NCBI RefSeq assembly: GCF_000716445.1
Contig: NZ_JNWK01000001.1
Span: forward strand, 259,729 to 323,728
Length of the DNA stretch: 64,000 nt
Direction of reading: 5' to 3'
Source: Streptomyces wedmorensis
GTDB taxonomy: Bacteria; Actinomycetota; Actinomycetes; Streptomycetales; Streptomycetaceae
The notes under the pieces were generated by a model, which had not been told where the DNA came from, did no database searches, and saw nothing but the letters and a program-made list of their open reading frames with translations. Shown in pieces: positions 32,936 to 41,423 of this stretch. The position numbers and the translations under genes were made by a program. Numbering within the stretch: the stretch's first letter is position 1; each line of letters opens with the position of its first letter.

Positions 32936-34120
32936 TCAGGGCCGGAAGAGGACCTTCACCGCGCCGTCCCGCTTGGTCTGAAACATGTCGTAGGCGTCCG
33001 GTGCCGCGGAGAGCGGGAGGCGGTGCGTGGCGAACCCGTCGACGCCCAGGGGGTCTTCGTCCGTGAGGAGGGGCATCAGGTCGCCGACCCAGCGCAGGAC
33101 GTTCGCCTGGCCCATGTGGAGCCGTAGCTGCTTGTCGAACATGACGAGGAGCGGCATCGGGTCGGCGGCGCCGCCGTACACGCCCGAAAGCGACACCGTG
33201 CCGCCGCGGCGCACGAGCTCGACGGCCAGGTACAGCGCGGACAGCCGGTCCACGCCGAAGCGGCGCATCAGACGCCGGGCGAGCGCGTCGGGCAGATGGG
33301 CGACGACCGAGTGGAGGCCCCGGGCGACCGGCGCCCCGTGCGCCTCCATGCCGACCGCGTCGATCACCGCGTCGGGACCCCGCCCGCCCGTCAGGTCGCG
33401 CACCCGGTCGACCACCTCGCCGCCGTCGGCGGCCGGATCCAGCGTCCGTACGCCGCGCGCCGACGCCCGGTCGCGTCGCTCGCCCACCGGATCGACGCCG
33501 ATCACGAGGCCGGCCCCCCGCAGAAGGGCGATCCGGCAGGCCATGTCCCCGATAGGACCCAGGCCGAGCACCGCCACCGAACCGTCGGGCGGCACGTCCG
33601 CGTACTCGACGGCCTGCCACGCCGTCGGCAGGACGTCCGACAGGTACACGAAACGGTCGTCCGGCGGTCCTTCGGGCAGCGGGACGGGCAGGGTGTTCCC
33701 GAACGGCACGCGCAGGTACTCGGCCTGCGCGCCCGGCACCTGTCCGTACAGCTTGGTGTACCCGAAGAGCGCCGCCCCCGTCCCGTACGCGTGCACCTGC
33801 GTCGTCTCGCACTGCGAGTGCAGCCCCCGCGCGCACATCGCGCACGTGCCGCACGAGAGGTTGAACGGGACGACGACGCGGTCGCCGGGCTTGAGCCGCC
33901 GCACGTCGGGGCCCACCTCCTCGACCACGCCCATCGGCTCGTGCCCGAGTACGTCCCCCGGGTCGAGGAACGGCCCGAGCACCTCGTAGAGATGGAGGTC
34001 GGAGCCGCACAGCCCGGTCGACGTGATCCGCACGATCACGTCGGTGGGTTCCCGGATCTCGGGATCCGGCACCGTCTCCCACGAGACCTTCCGCCGGCCC
34101 TGCCACGTCACGGCCTTCAT
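32936..34120 (-). CDS. zinc-dependent alcohol dehydrogenase (formaldehyde dehydrogenase-like)
   Basis: The 394-aa protein starts MKAVTWQGRRKVSWETVPDP. It has the catalytic zinc site (GLCGSDLHLYE, GHEPMGVVEEVG), the structural zinc cysteines in SCGTCAMCARGLHSQCE, and a Rossmann motif VAVLGLGPIGDMACRIALLRGA. The long insertion after residue 150 and the length match the glutathione-independent formaldehyde dehydrogenase/threonine dehydrogenase-like branch rather than simple ADHs. Longer in-frame starts upstream add low-complexity residues and are rejected. The 239 nt between this gene and the phosphatase gene upstream show no gene. Confidence 0.88.
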   Translation of the reverse strand: MKAVTWQGRRKVSWETVPDPEIREPTDVIVRITSTGLCGSDLHLYEVLGPFLDPGDVLGHEPMGVVEEVGPDVRRLKPGDRVVVPFNLSCGTCAMCARGLHSQCETTQVHAYGTGAALFGYTKLYGQVPGAQAEYLRVPFGNTLPVPLPEGPPDDRFVYLSDVLPTAWQAVEYADVPPDGSVAVLGLGPIGDMACRIALLRGAGLVIGVDPVGERRDRASARGVRTLDPAADGGEVVDRVRDLTGGRGPDAVIDAVGMEAHGAPVARGLHSVVAHLPDALARRLMRRFGVDRLSALYLAVELVRRGGTVSLSGVYGGAADPMPLLVMFDKQLRLHMGQANVLRWVGDLMPLLTDEDPLGVDGFATHRLPLSAAPDAYDMFQTKRDGAVKVLFRP

Positions 34121-34359
34121 CACCGCCACCTTCCCGTCCGATGTCCGGCGCGCCGATCGCGCATGGGTGCCGTACGACCGGGCAGCCGCCCGGTGCCGCT
34201 GCCCGGACGCTTCCCCTCCCTGCCGGGCAGCGGCGCCGACACGGGCGCCGGATCGGCTGGGATTCCCCGCCGGCCCGATGGATGCCGTGACGGCCACGAC
34301 CTCTCCTGCCACGGCGTCTGACCCCTATCGGGGCGGTCCATGCGCCGGGCCGCGTGCTT

Positions 34360-36786
34360 TCAGGGGAGGTGGAGGTCGAGGACGCAGATGTCGTCCCGGT
34401 TCCCCGGCCCGATCGCGGCGAGCGGGCGGGAGAGCATGGCGTCGCGGTTCCCGCGCAGGAGGCCCAGGGCTCGGGCCGCGAGGCGGTCGAGCCCCACCGA
34501 CAGGTCCTCGCCGGGCTCCTCCACGAGGCCGTCCGTGTAGAGCAGGAGATGATCGCCGGGCAGCAGCTCGACCTCGGCCTCCTCGTACCGGGCGTCGGGC
34601 GCGGCACCGAGGAGGCAGCCCGCGGGCTGGGACAGGAAGCTCGCCTCGCCGTCCCGGACCAGGAGGGGCGGCGGGTGCCCGGCGCGCACCCAGGTCAGCC
34701 GGTGGTCCCAGGGCCGGTAGCGCCCCATGACCATGGTCGCGGTGGCGCCCCGCTCGTCGGTCGCGGTGTGCAGGAGGAGGGCGTTGAGCCTGCCGAGGAC
34801 GTCGGGGAGGGCCGAACCCGTGATGGTCATGCCCTTGGCGGTGAACCGGAGCTGGGCCATCGTGCCGACGGCCGCCAGACCGTGGCCGGCCACGTCTCCG
34901 ACGACGAACAGGGCGCTGCCGTCCGGCAGCTCGATCGCGGAATACCAGTCGCCTCCGACGTTGAGGCCCCGGTCGGCGGGGACGTAGGCCACGTCGACAC
35001 ACAGCCCGGCGAGTTCGAGCGACTGCTCGGGGATCGGCAGCAGGGTGTCCTGGAGGCGCGCCCCGAGGGCCCGCTCGGCCTTGAGCATGCCGCGCTGGAC
35101 GAGGTTGTCGCGTTCGCTCTCGCGCAGGGCCAGCTCCGCGTTCCGCTGCGCGCTGAGGTCCTGGAAGACGCCGTGCACCGCGATGGGAGCGCCGTCCGTG
35201 TCCCGCTGCGCCTCCGCGACGATGCGAAGGTGCCGTACGTCGTGGGCCGTGGTGATGCGGAAGGGCAGGTCGATCGGCCGGCCTTCGCCGAGCAGCCGCT
35301 GCACGGCGGTCGCCAGCCTCGGCAGGTCTTCGGCGACCAGATGGCGGGGCAGCTCCTCCAGGGGCATGGGGCCGAGCGCGGGATCGCGGTCGAACACGAC
35401 GTACACCTGGTCGGACCAGGTGATGGTGTCGGTGACCAGGTCCCAGGACGCCCAGCCGAGGTTGCCCAGCCGCTGGATGTCGCCGAGCCGCCTGTTCTCG
35501 CGCGCGCTGGTGTCGTGGCGGATCCAGGACACCACCAGACGCCCGCCGAGCCGGGAGGCGCGGACCGAGTAGACGGACTCCTCCTGGACGCCGGCGCTCA
35601 CCTCCACGTAGGTGAAGGGCGCGCCCTCATAGACCGTCCCCGTCGTCAGTGCCTCCAGGTACCCGTCCCACAGGGCGGTGCCCGCGACCGTCGGGTACGT
35701 CTCCAGGATCCGCCGCCCCACCAGTTCCTTGCCCTGCCGCCCGGCCACGTCGACGGCCTCGCGTGTCGCCGCCTCGATCAGGTAGTCCTCGACGTCACCG
35801 GTATCCGACCGCAGGGGCGTGAGCAGCGCCGCCGCGCCCGACATGGCGTCGAACACCGTCTGCACCGCCCGTACGTCCTCCTCCTGGGGCGCGTGGGCCC
35901 CGTGCGGCCGCCGGTCTTCCCGCAGGGGCCCGCCGCACAGCCGGACGGCGCGCCGCAGCAGCGTCCGGGTCCGCGGGTCGAAGGGGCCCGGGACGGTCCG
36001 GAGGAAACCGACGACCGTGGTCTTCGGCGCGGTGCCGGGCACGGGGATCCAGGCCCGCGAGGGCCACCGCCCGGGCGGGTCCCCGATCAGCAGATGGTAG
36101 GCGGCGTCCCGCTCCGGTTCTTCGAGCCACACAGCTTCCTGGAGGTCCGCGGCCTCCAGGGGGGCGACACCCGCGAGGGGAGGGACGTGGCTCCACTGCT
36201 CGGCGAGCGCGTCGTCGATGCCGGCCCTGCCGACCAGCTCCAGGCTGCGGCCCTCGGTCACCGTGTAGATCATCACGGCGTCGACGCCTTCCGCCTCGCT
36301 CAGCGTCGACCGGAGCAGCTCCGCCACGTCGTCCGGGGGCCGCGCGTGAGCCAACCCGTGGGCCAGACGTGCCAGCGGCGCCGTCCGGTCCCCGTCCGGC
36401 GGGGGGTCGCCGACGAGGTAGCGGCCGGCGTCGAAGGGCGAGGGGCTCTCCTCCGGGGGACCGGCGGGCGCCGCCGCCACGGGCGCCGGGCCGGGAGTGG
36501 CCGATCCGACCCGGCCCAGGGTGATCCAGCACTCCTCCAGGAGCGTCCGCCTGCGCTGCTCGGCGCGATCCGCCAGCAGCTGATAGGCGGCGTCCGCGGA
36601 CACGCCCGCCTGTGCCATGACGACGCCCTTGGCCCGTTCGAGGACGGCCGTCATCGACGCGCCGCTCTCCAGGTCGACGACCTCGGCACGCAGCCTGGCC
36701 ACGACCTTGGCCAACGCCAGGACCTCGGAAGCCGTGCCCTCACCCGCTTCGGGCGTCACGGAATCGCCCTCCATACGTCCGAGCAT
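34360..36786 (-). CDS. ANTAR-GAF-PAS-SpoIIE type protein phosphatase
   Basis: The 808-aa protein begins with an ANTAR-like helical segment (about 30-100: ASMTAVLERAKGVVMAQAGVSADAAYQLLADRAEQRR), normally an RNA-binding antiterminator module. Next come a GAF-type region (about 140-290), PAS domains (about 310-560), and a C-terminal PP2C/SpoIIE phosphatase (about 575-808) with VDVAYVPADRGLNVGGDWYSAIELPDG, VVGDVAGHGLAAV and DHLLLYTDGLVEEP. It probably senses a signal and dephosphorylates a STAS anti-anti-sigma factor. A STAS protein is encoded at 38854. ANTAR at the N-terminus of a phosphatase, rather than the C-terminus of a response regulator, is unusual. A second possible start is Met5. Confidence 0.85.
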   Translation of the reverse strand: MLGRMEGDSVTPEAGEGTASEVLALAKVVARLRAEVVDLESGASMTAVLERAKGVVMAQAGVSADAAYQLLADRAEQRRRTLLEECWITLGRVGSATPGPAPVAAAPAGPPEESPSPFDAGRYLVGDPPPDGDRTAPLARLAHGLAHARPPDDVAELLRSTLSEAEGVDAVMIYTVTEGRSLELVGRAGIDDALAEQWSHVPPLAGVAPLEAADLQEAVWLEEPERDAAYHLLIGDPPGRWPSRAWIPVPGTAPKTTVVGFLRTVPGPFDPRTRTLLRRAVRLCGGPLREDRRPHGAHAPQEEDVRAVQTVFDAMSGAAALLTPLRSDTGDVEDYLIEAATREAVDVAGRQGKELVGRRILETYPTVAGTALWDGYLEALTTGTVYEGAPFTYVEVSAGVQEESVYSVRASRLGGRLVVSWIRHDTSARENRRLGDIQRLGNLGWASWDLVTDTITWSDQVYVVFDRDPALGPMPLEELPRHLVAEDLPRLATAVQRLLGEGRPIDLPFRITTAHDVRHLRIVAEAQRDTDGAPIAVHGVFQDLSAQRNAELALRESERDNLVQRGMLKAERALGARLQDTLLPIPEQSLELAGLCVDVAYVPADRGLNVGGDWYSAIELPDGSALFVVGDVAGHGLAAVGTMAQLRFTAKGMTITGSALPDVLGRLNALLLHTATDERGATATMVMGRYRPWDHRLTWVRAGHPPPLLVRDGEASFLSQPAGCLLGAAPDARYEEAEVELLPGDHLLLYTDGLVEEPGEDLSVGLDRLAARALGLLRGNRDAMLSRPLAAIGPGNRDDICVLDLHLP

Positions 36787-36831
36787 GCCACTCAGGGCCG
36801 GGCGCGCATCCCGCGCCGCTCCGCGCGCCGG

Positions 36832-38340
36832 TCAGCGGCGGACCTTGAGGCTCCACTTCTCGGAGGTGCGGATCGCGACCAGACCGGCCGGGACCGGGTG
36901 GACACCGGGCTCCCCGCACAACTGCCGCTCGGGTCGCAGGTGCGCGTCCATGGTGGCCATGACGATGGTGTCCGACTCGCTCCCGCGGTCCACCCTTACC
37001 TTCACCTTGGCGGAGGCGGGCATCGCCACGACCTCCCAGCCGTGGCCCGAGAGCTTCCCGTCCAGCGTGCGGGCGGCGCCCACGGGCAGTACCTCCAGCT
37101 TCCACGCGGCCGCGTGGTCCAGCTTCACGAACACGTGGCACCAGCCTTCGGGCCCCACGGCCAGGGGGCCCGTCATCGGTATGCGGCTGCCGATCTGCCC
37201 GACCCGGTGGCCGGTGCCGTCCGGCTGGACGGTGTGCACGTAGCCGGTGACGTCCTCGGGGCCGTCGCAAGCGGCCCGGAGCAGGGCGGGCGGCCCCGCG
37301 TAGCGCAGCACGAACGGGCCACGGCCCTCGGCACGTCCGCCCAAGACGTCCACCGTGTCGACCGGCCGGATCCGAAGCCGCCAGTCGCCGGAGGCCTCGA
37401 TCCTCAGACGTGCTTCCGGCTCGCCCTCGGAGAACACCGGGAACCGCCCCCGGGCGTCCCTCGTGGACGAGAACACGCACAGCTGATCCACCGTGCCCGT
37501 TTCGTCGAGCCGCCAGATGTAGAGCCAACTGTGCGGCCTGGGCCCCCGGAGCCGCTCGAACTCGACCACCGCAGGCCGGCCGGGCTCCGGATTCGGAACC
37601 GTCAACTCCTGCTTTCCGTGGCCCTCGTAGAGGCCGGCGGCCGGCCCGATCCGACTCGCCTCGCCCGCCGGCACGGCCTCCGCGGCCTGCTTCGGGACGG
37701 CCTTGCTCATGGTCAGGACCGCGGCCGCGGCCGGAACCGCGAGCGCGGCCGGGGACGACCCCGGCCGCGGTGCGGCCTCCTTGTGGACCTCGGTCATCGC
37801 GGGGCCGGGCAGCGGCGCAGCCGGCAGGCACCCCGTGGGTACGCCGTAGTCGGCGGCCAGCGCGGCCGGTCCGGCGGTGTAGCCCTGGCCCACGGCGCGG
37901 AAGCGCCAGGCGCCGTCGCGGCGGTAGAGCTCGCCGAGGACCAGCGCGGTCTCCCCGCCGGCGTCCACGGGCTCGTACCGCGCCACCGCCCGACCCTCGC
38001 CACCGGCCACCTCCACGACCGCGCCGAACGTGCCGCCCGGGGCGAAGACGGCGATCAGCACCCGCTGTACGGCGGGTTCGACCGCCCGCTCGTCCACCTG
38101 GAGCCGGTGGACGAGGCGTCCGCCCTCCTGCGCACCGCCCAGGTGCCGCACGGCGCCGGAAGCGTGCGGGGGAGTGTCCGCCCGGATCACGTCGGCCGCA
38201 CCGCGTGCCCGGCCCGCCGCGTCGAGGAGCACCGCCGCGACCGACATCAGGGGGCTGCCCGGCCGCCTCTCACGGGCAACGGAGATGTGGAACGGACCTT
38301 TGGGCAGCGGGGCGTTGGCTCCCTTGATCATGAGCGTCAT
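36832..38340 (-). CDS. TerD-family protein with C-terminal extension
   Basis: The 502-aa protein opens with a TerD-like beta sandwich (MTLMIKGANAPLP, SVAAVLLDAAGRARGAADVI, LYRRDGAWRFRAVGQGYTAGPAALAADYGV). TerD domains bind calcium and are linked to tellurite, stress and phage responses. A Pro/Ala-rich linker (about 175-235) leads to a second beta-rich region (about 235-502) that looks like two further domains. It is 45 nt upstream of the SpoIIE phosphatase gene on the same strand. Single-domain TerD proteins are about 190 aa, so most of the chain is extra. Confidence 0.8.
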   Translation of the reverse strand: MTLMIKGANAPLPKGPFHISVARERRPGSPLMSVAAVLLDAAGRARGAADVIRADTPPHASGAVRHLGGAQEGGRLVHRLQVDERAVEPAVQRVLIAVFAPGGTFGAVVEVAGGEGRAVARYEPVDAGGETALVLGELYRRDGAWRFRAVGQGYTAGPAALAADYGVPTGCLPAAPLPGPAMTEVHKEAAPRPGSSPAALAVPAAAAVLTMSKAVPKQAAEAVPAGEASRIGPAAGLYEGHGKQELTVPNPEPGRPAVVEFERLRGPRPHSWLYIWRLDETGTVDQLCVFSSTRDARGRFPVFSEGEPEARLRIEASGDWRLRIRPVDTVDVLGGRAEGRGPFVLRYAGPPALLRAACDGPEDVTGYVHTVQPDGTGHRVGQIGSRIPMTGPLAVGPEGWCHVFVKLDHAAAWKLEVLPVGAARTLDGKLSGHGWEVVAMPASAKVKVRVDRGSESDTIVMATMDAHLRPERQLCGEPGVHPVPAGLVAIRTSEKWSLKVRR

Positions 38341-38398
38341 GCCGACATCCTGACACCGCGGAACCGCTCGGTGAGGTGTCCGCGTGCGGCGGGTGGGG

Positions 38399-38728
38399 TC
38401 ATCCGTCGCCGGAGGCGGTGGGGCCGGGCGGGTCGGCGAGGAGCGCGAGGAGGCCGGCGATCTGATGGTCCCCCTCGGCGGGGTGGCGGAAGCGGGAGCC
38501 CTGGACGATGCCGTAGCGGTTGCGCCGTCCGTCGTCGGCGCGGCTGCGCACGAGGTAGCCGGCCTCTTCGAGGTCCGTGACGATCGCCTGCACGGTCCGC
38601 TCGGTCACGCCGCAGGTCGACGCGATGTCGCGGAGCCGTATGCCGGGGTCGCGGGAGATGGCCAGCAGGACGCGAGCGTGGCTGGTGAGGAACGTCCACT
38701 CCGAGTGGGGATCCCGGGTTTCACCCAT
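38399..38728 (-). CDS. winged-helix (MarR/ArsR-like) transcriptional regulator
   Basis: The 109-aa protein starts MGETRDPHSEWTFLTSHARVLLAISRDPG. A winged helix-turn-helix follows: RLRDIASTCGVTERTVQAIVTDLEEAGYLVRSRADDGRRNRYGI. It is a single-domain DNA-binding protein, divergent (125 nt) from the STAS gene and so may control it. No ligand or metal site is evident. Confidence 0.82.
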   Translation of the reverse strand: MGETRDPHSEWTFLTSHARVLLAISRDPGIRLRDIASTCGVTERTVQAIVTDLEEAGYLVRSRADDGRRNRYGIVQGSRFRHPAEGDHQIAGLLALLADPPGPTASGDG

Positions 38729-38853
38729 GGAACCATCGTGCGCCCGTACGAGGATTCCGGCAATCACCCGAAACGATTTTCTGGAGAATATTGACGCGTA
38801 ATTCCCGAGAGTGGACAATTCAGACGTAGTGTCGCCTCGGACGAGGAGGGGTC

Positions 38854-39255
38854 ATGACTGCCTTCCCCGAAGCCCCGCGCGCCGTTTCCCCATCGGTCAG
38901 GGCGGACGACGCGGGTATCTCCGTGTCCGTGCGGCGGTCGAACGCCGACAGGACCGTCGTCGGCATCGGCGGAGAGCTCGACATCGCCGCGGTCATGGAA
39001 CTCAGGACCGCACTGGCCGAGGAGATGGCGGCGTGCGAAGCCGGCCGCGGGCTGGCGCTGGACCTGTCGGAGGTCACCTTCTGTGACTCCACCGGCCTGA
39101 ACACTCTTCTTCGCGCGCGCCAGCGGGCCCTCAAGGAGCACCGCTCGCTGACCATCACGGCCGCCAGTCCCCAGGTGATCCGCCTCCTGGAGATCACCGG
39201 TGCGGACCGCCTCTTCGTCGAAGGAGCGGGACCGATCCCGCAGGGCACGGGATGA
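38854..39255 (+). CDS. STAS-domain anti-sigma factor antagonist
   Basis: The 133-aa protein has ACGAGGAGGGG before its ATG and a complete STAS domain: VVGIGGELDIAAVMELRTAL, LALDLSEVTFCDSTGLNTLLRARQRA, and ADRLFVEGAG. The phosphorylatable serine is in CDSTGLN. It should release a sigma factor by binding its anti-sigma kinase, and its phospho form would be reset by a SpoIIE phosphatase such as the one encoded at 34360 or 54018. Confidence 0.92.
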   Translation: MTAFPEAPRAVSPSVRADDAGISVSVRRSNADRTVVGIGGELDIAAVMELRTALAEEMAACEAGRGLALDLSEVTFCDSTGLNTLLRARQRALKEHRSLTITAASPQVIRLLEITGADRLFVEGAGPIPQGTG

Positions 39256-39316
39256 CGACGCCGTCGTCGGCCTCGGCAGCGACCCCGAGGCCGACGACGG
39301 GTTCACCCCAGGGGGG

Positions 39317-40891
39317 TCACCACGCGACCGTGCGGCCGCCGAAGGCCGTGACGAGACGTCCGTCCGCGGCGAAGGACCAGCTCAGGGCTCCGGAGTACGA
39401 GGAGCAGCGGGAGCCGTTCGTGCCGGACCAGAACTGGTTCGAGCCGTCGACGTCGCCGACGAGGCGGTCGTTCGTACCGCTGGAGGTGCCGCGGCACGAG
39501 GTGTTGCCCCGGAAGACCGAAGTGCCCGCGTCGAAGGAGAAGTTGCGCTGGGCGTTGTCGACGCTGATGTTGTTCGAGACCGCCATGGCGCCCGGGTTGC
39601 TGTTGTACGTGAAGCCGTGCTTGCCGTTGTGGAAGGCGATCGTGCGCCGGACCACGTGGCCGACCGGGATGTCCTCGCCGCCGAGCTTGAAGCCGTTGCG
39701 GTCGCCGGCGCCGGCCTGGGAGCCGTCGCTGAGGGTGCCGTTGTCGTAGGCGAGGGAGTCCTCGATGGTCACGACGCCGATGGGGCCGGTGTCGGGCTTG
39801 GTGTAGAGGTCCCAGCCGTCGTCGATGTTGTGATGGGACACGGCGTACCGGAAGACGTTCCCGGAGCCCACGGTGAGCTTCGCGGCGAACCCGTCGGCGT
39901 CCTCGCCGTCGGAGTCGGCGTTGTCGTGCGACTCCGCGCTCAGCACCAGGTTGTTCGACGGCCACTGCTCACGCGGCGTGGTGGAGGCGATGCGGCCGAG
40001 CTGGAGGCCGGTGTCGCGGTTGAAACGGGTGACCGTGCGCTCGATGACGTTGTTGCTGCCGCCGACGTAGATGCCGTTGTCGCCGGCCCGCTCGACGACG
40101 AGGCCGTTCACGTGCCAGTACGAACCGTTCAGGGCGAGGCCGCGGTTGGCCGGGTCCTCCGTCATGGCGGAGAAGTTCAGCACCGGCGTCTCGCCGGGGT
40201 AGGCGGAGAGCTTCTTCAGGGAGCCGGAGGTCCCGTTGTTGCCGGCCGGGACGGTGACCGTCGTGGAGTGACGGTAGGTGCCGCCGCGGAGGTGGATCGT
40301 CCCGCCCGCGGCGACGCGGCTGATCGCCGAGGTCAGCGTCGTCGGGTCGGACAGCGTCCCGGCCGCGCCGTCCGTGCCGTCGGGGGCGACGTACAGCGCG
40401 CTGCCCGTCGGCGGCGGCGCGTCGGTCGTCGTGACGTTCAGGGAGTCTATGTTGGGCAGCCCGGCGGCGGTGGTGGGCGTGAGCCGGATGGTGTTGGCCC
40501 CCGCGTTCAGGGACACGGTGAGGGTCTTCGTGGTCCAGGTGGACCAGGCACCCGTGGCCTCGAACGTCGGCGTCTGCACGGTGGACCCGTTGACGGCGAG
40601 GCCGGCCGGCCTCGCCGTGGCCGTCCCGTTGGCGAACCGTACGGCGAGCGTGGCCGTCCCGGAGGCGGAGGCGTTCACGGTGAACTGCGCGTAGGCGCCG
40701 GTGGCGTTCGTGCCGTTGCAGAACCCGCTGCCGGAGTATCCGGACCAGTCCGCGTCGATGGTGCCGGTGCAGACGGCGGGGGAGGCCTCGGCCTCGTACA
40801 ACGTCGACGCGGCGTGCGCCGTGTTCACGGACAGCGCGACGAGCGTGCCTGCCAGCAGGCTCACGCAGGCGGTGACGGATCGCAGATGCAT
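39317..40891 (-). CDS. secreted pectate lyase-like protein (CBM35-like plus PL9-type beta-helix)
   Basis: The 524-aa precursor has a Sec signal (cleavage near NTAHA-AS). A CBM35-like carbohydrate-binding module occupies about 30-155 (TLYEAEASPAVCTG...GSGFCNGTNATGAY). A right-handed beta-helix follows from about 165 (LYVAPDGTDGAAGTLSDPTTL) and includes DGEDADGFAAKLTVGSGNVF, DDGWDLYTKPDTG and DRNGFKLGGEDIP, the calcium- and lysine-containing blocks typical of PL9. It should cleave pectate outside the cell. A LacI-type palindrome, GAAAGCGCTTTC, lies 45 nt upstream, consistent with sugar-regulated expression. Confidence 0.88.
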   Translation of the reverse strand: MHLRSVTACVSLLAGTLVALSVNTAHAASTLYEAEASPAVCTGTIDADWSGYSGSGFCNGTNATGAYAQFTVNASASGTATLAVRFANGTATARPAGLAVNGSTVQTPTFEATGAWSTWTTKTLTVSLNAGANTIRLTPTTAAGLPNIDSLNVTTTDAPPPTGSALYVAPDGTDGAAGTLSDPTTLTSAISRVAAGGTIHLRGGTYRHSTTVTVPAGNNGTSGSLKKLSAYPGETPVLNFSAMTEDPANRGLALNGSYWHVNGLVVERAGDNGIYVGGSNNVIERTVTRFNRDTGLQLGRIASTTPREQWPSNNLVLSAESHDNADSDGEDADGFAAKLTVGSGNVFRYAVSHHNIDDGWDLYTKPDTGPIGVVTIEDSLAYDNGTLSDGSQAGAGDRNGFKLGGEDIPVGHVVRRTIAFHNGKHGFTYNSNPGAMAVSNNISVDNAQRNFSFDAGTSVFRGNTSCRGTSSGTNDRLVGDVDGSNQFWSGTNGSRCSSYSGALSWSFAADGRLVTAFGGRTVAW

Positions 40892-40935
40892 CTGGGGTCT
40901 CCAGGAGGGGATGGACGGCGTTCCGGACTGGACGG

Positions 40936-40947
40936 GAAAGCGCTTTC
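40936..40947. promoter_or_regulatory. LacI-type operator before the pectate lyase gene
   Basis: GAAAGCGCTTTC is a perfect 12-bp palindrome with the central CG usual for LacI-family operators, 45 nt from the pectate lyase start. It differs from the GNTTNCGTAAAC sites of the galactanase locus, so another regulator is expected. Confidence 0.6.
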
Positions 40948-41423
40948 TCCGGAAGCTAGAGGTGTTGTCGTAGACGCGTCAATGGTCATGTGGGCGCCTG
41001 TTGTTCACATGGGTGAACATTTACGGGATGCCTCGGCCCCTCTTCGCTCCGTCTGCCGCATCGGGGTCGCCGGGGTTCCCCGACCCTGGCGAGCCCTCGC
41101 GGCGGCGCTCGTGAAGACCCGCTCGGTAAGTGTGGAGAAGTCCGGGGCGCCCGGTGAGCTTTCGGTCGGCGAATCCCCGCCAGGTGTGGCGCCGTAAACG
41201 GTTCCTCCCCCTCCGGGTCGCCAATAGATGCCCTTTGACCTGCGAAAACGTGGCGACGGAAGGGGTGGGAGGAGGCATTCCTCGAATTCGGGAAGCCGGG
41301 GTATGGTCGGCCCCGCTCACCCGGTCGGTACGCGTCGAACGCCGTGGGCGGCACGGGGAATCCGGGCACCTGCGGACCCCGTGCGCCAAGACCGACCGAA
41401 GACGTTCGAGGCGAGGCAGACCG
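40948..41423. other. intergenic region between pectate lyase and globin-like genes
   Basis: This 476-nt stretch shows no convincing gene. The first part is AT-richer (GTAGACGCGTCAATGGTCATGTGG near 40970). The right part should hold the promoter of the globin-type gene; GGAAGCCGGGGTATGGTCGG near 41290-41310 is the most promoter-like stretch. Confidence 0.45.

Noticed and set aside
34354..38580. A 1408-codon plus-strand open frame opposite the SpoIIE and TerD genes
   Set aside because: It is the antisense shadow of two well-supported genes in very GC-rich DNA, with no domain and Arg/Gly/Pro/His-rich composition.
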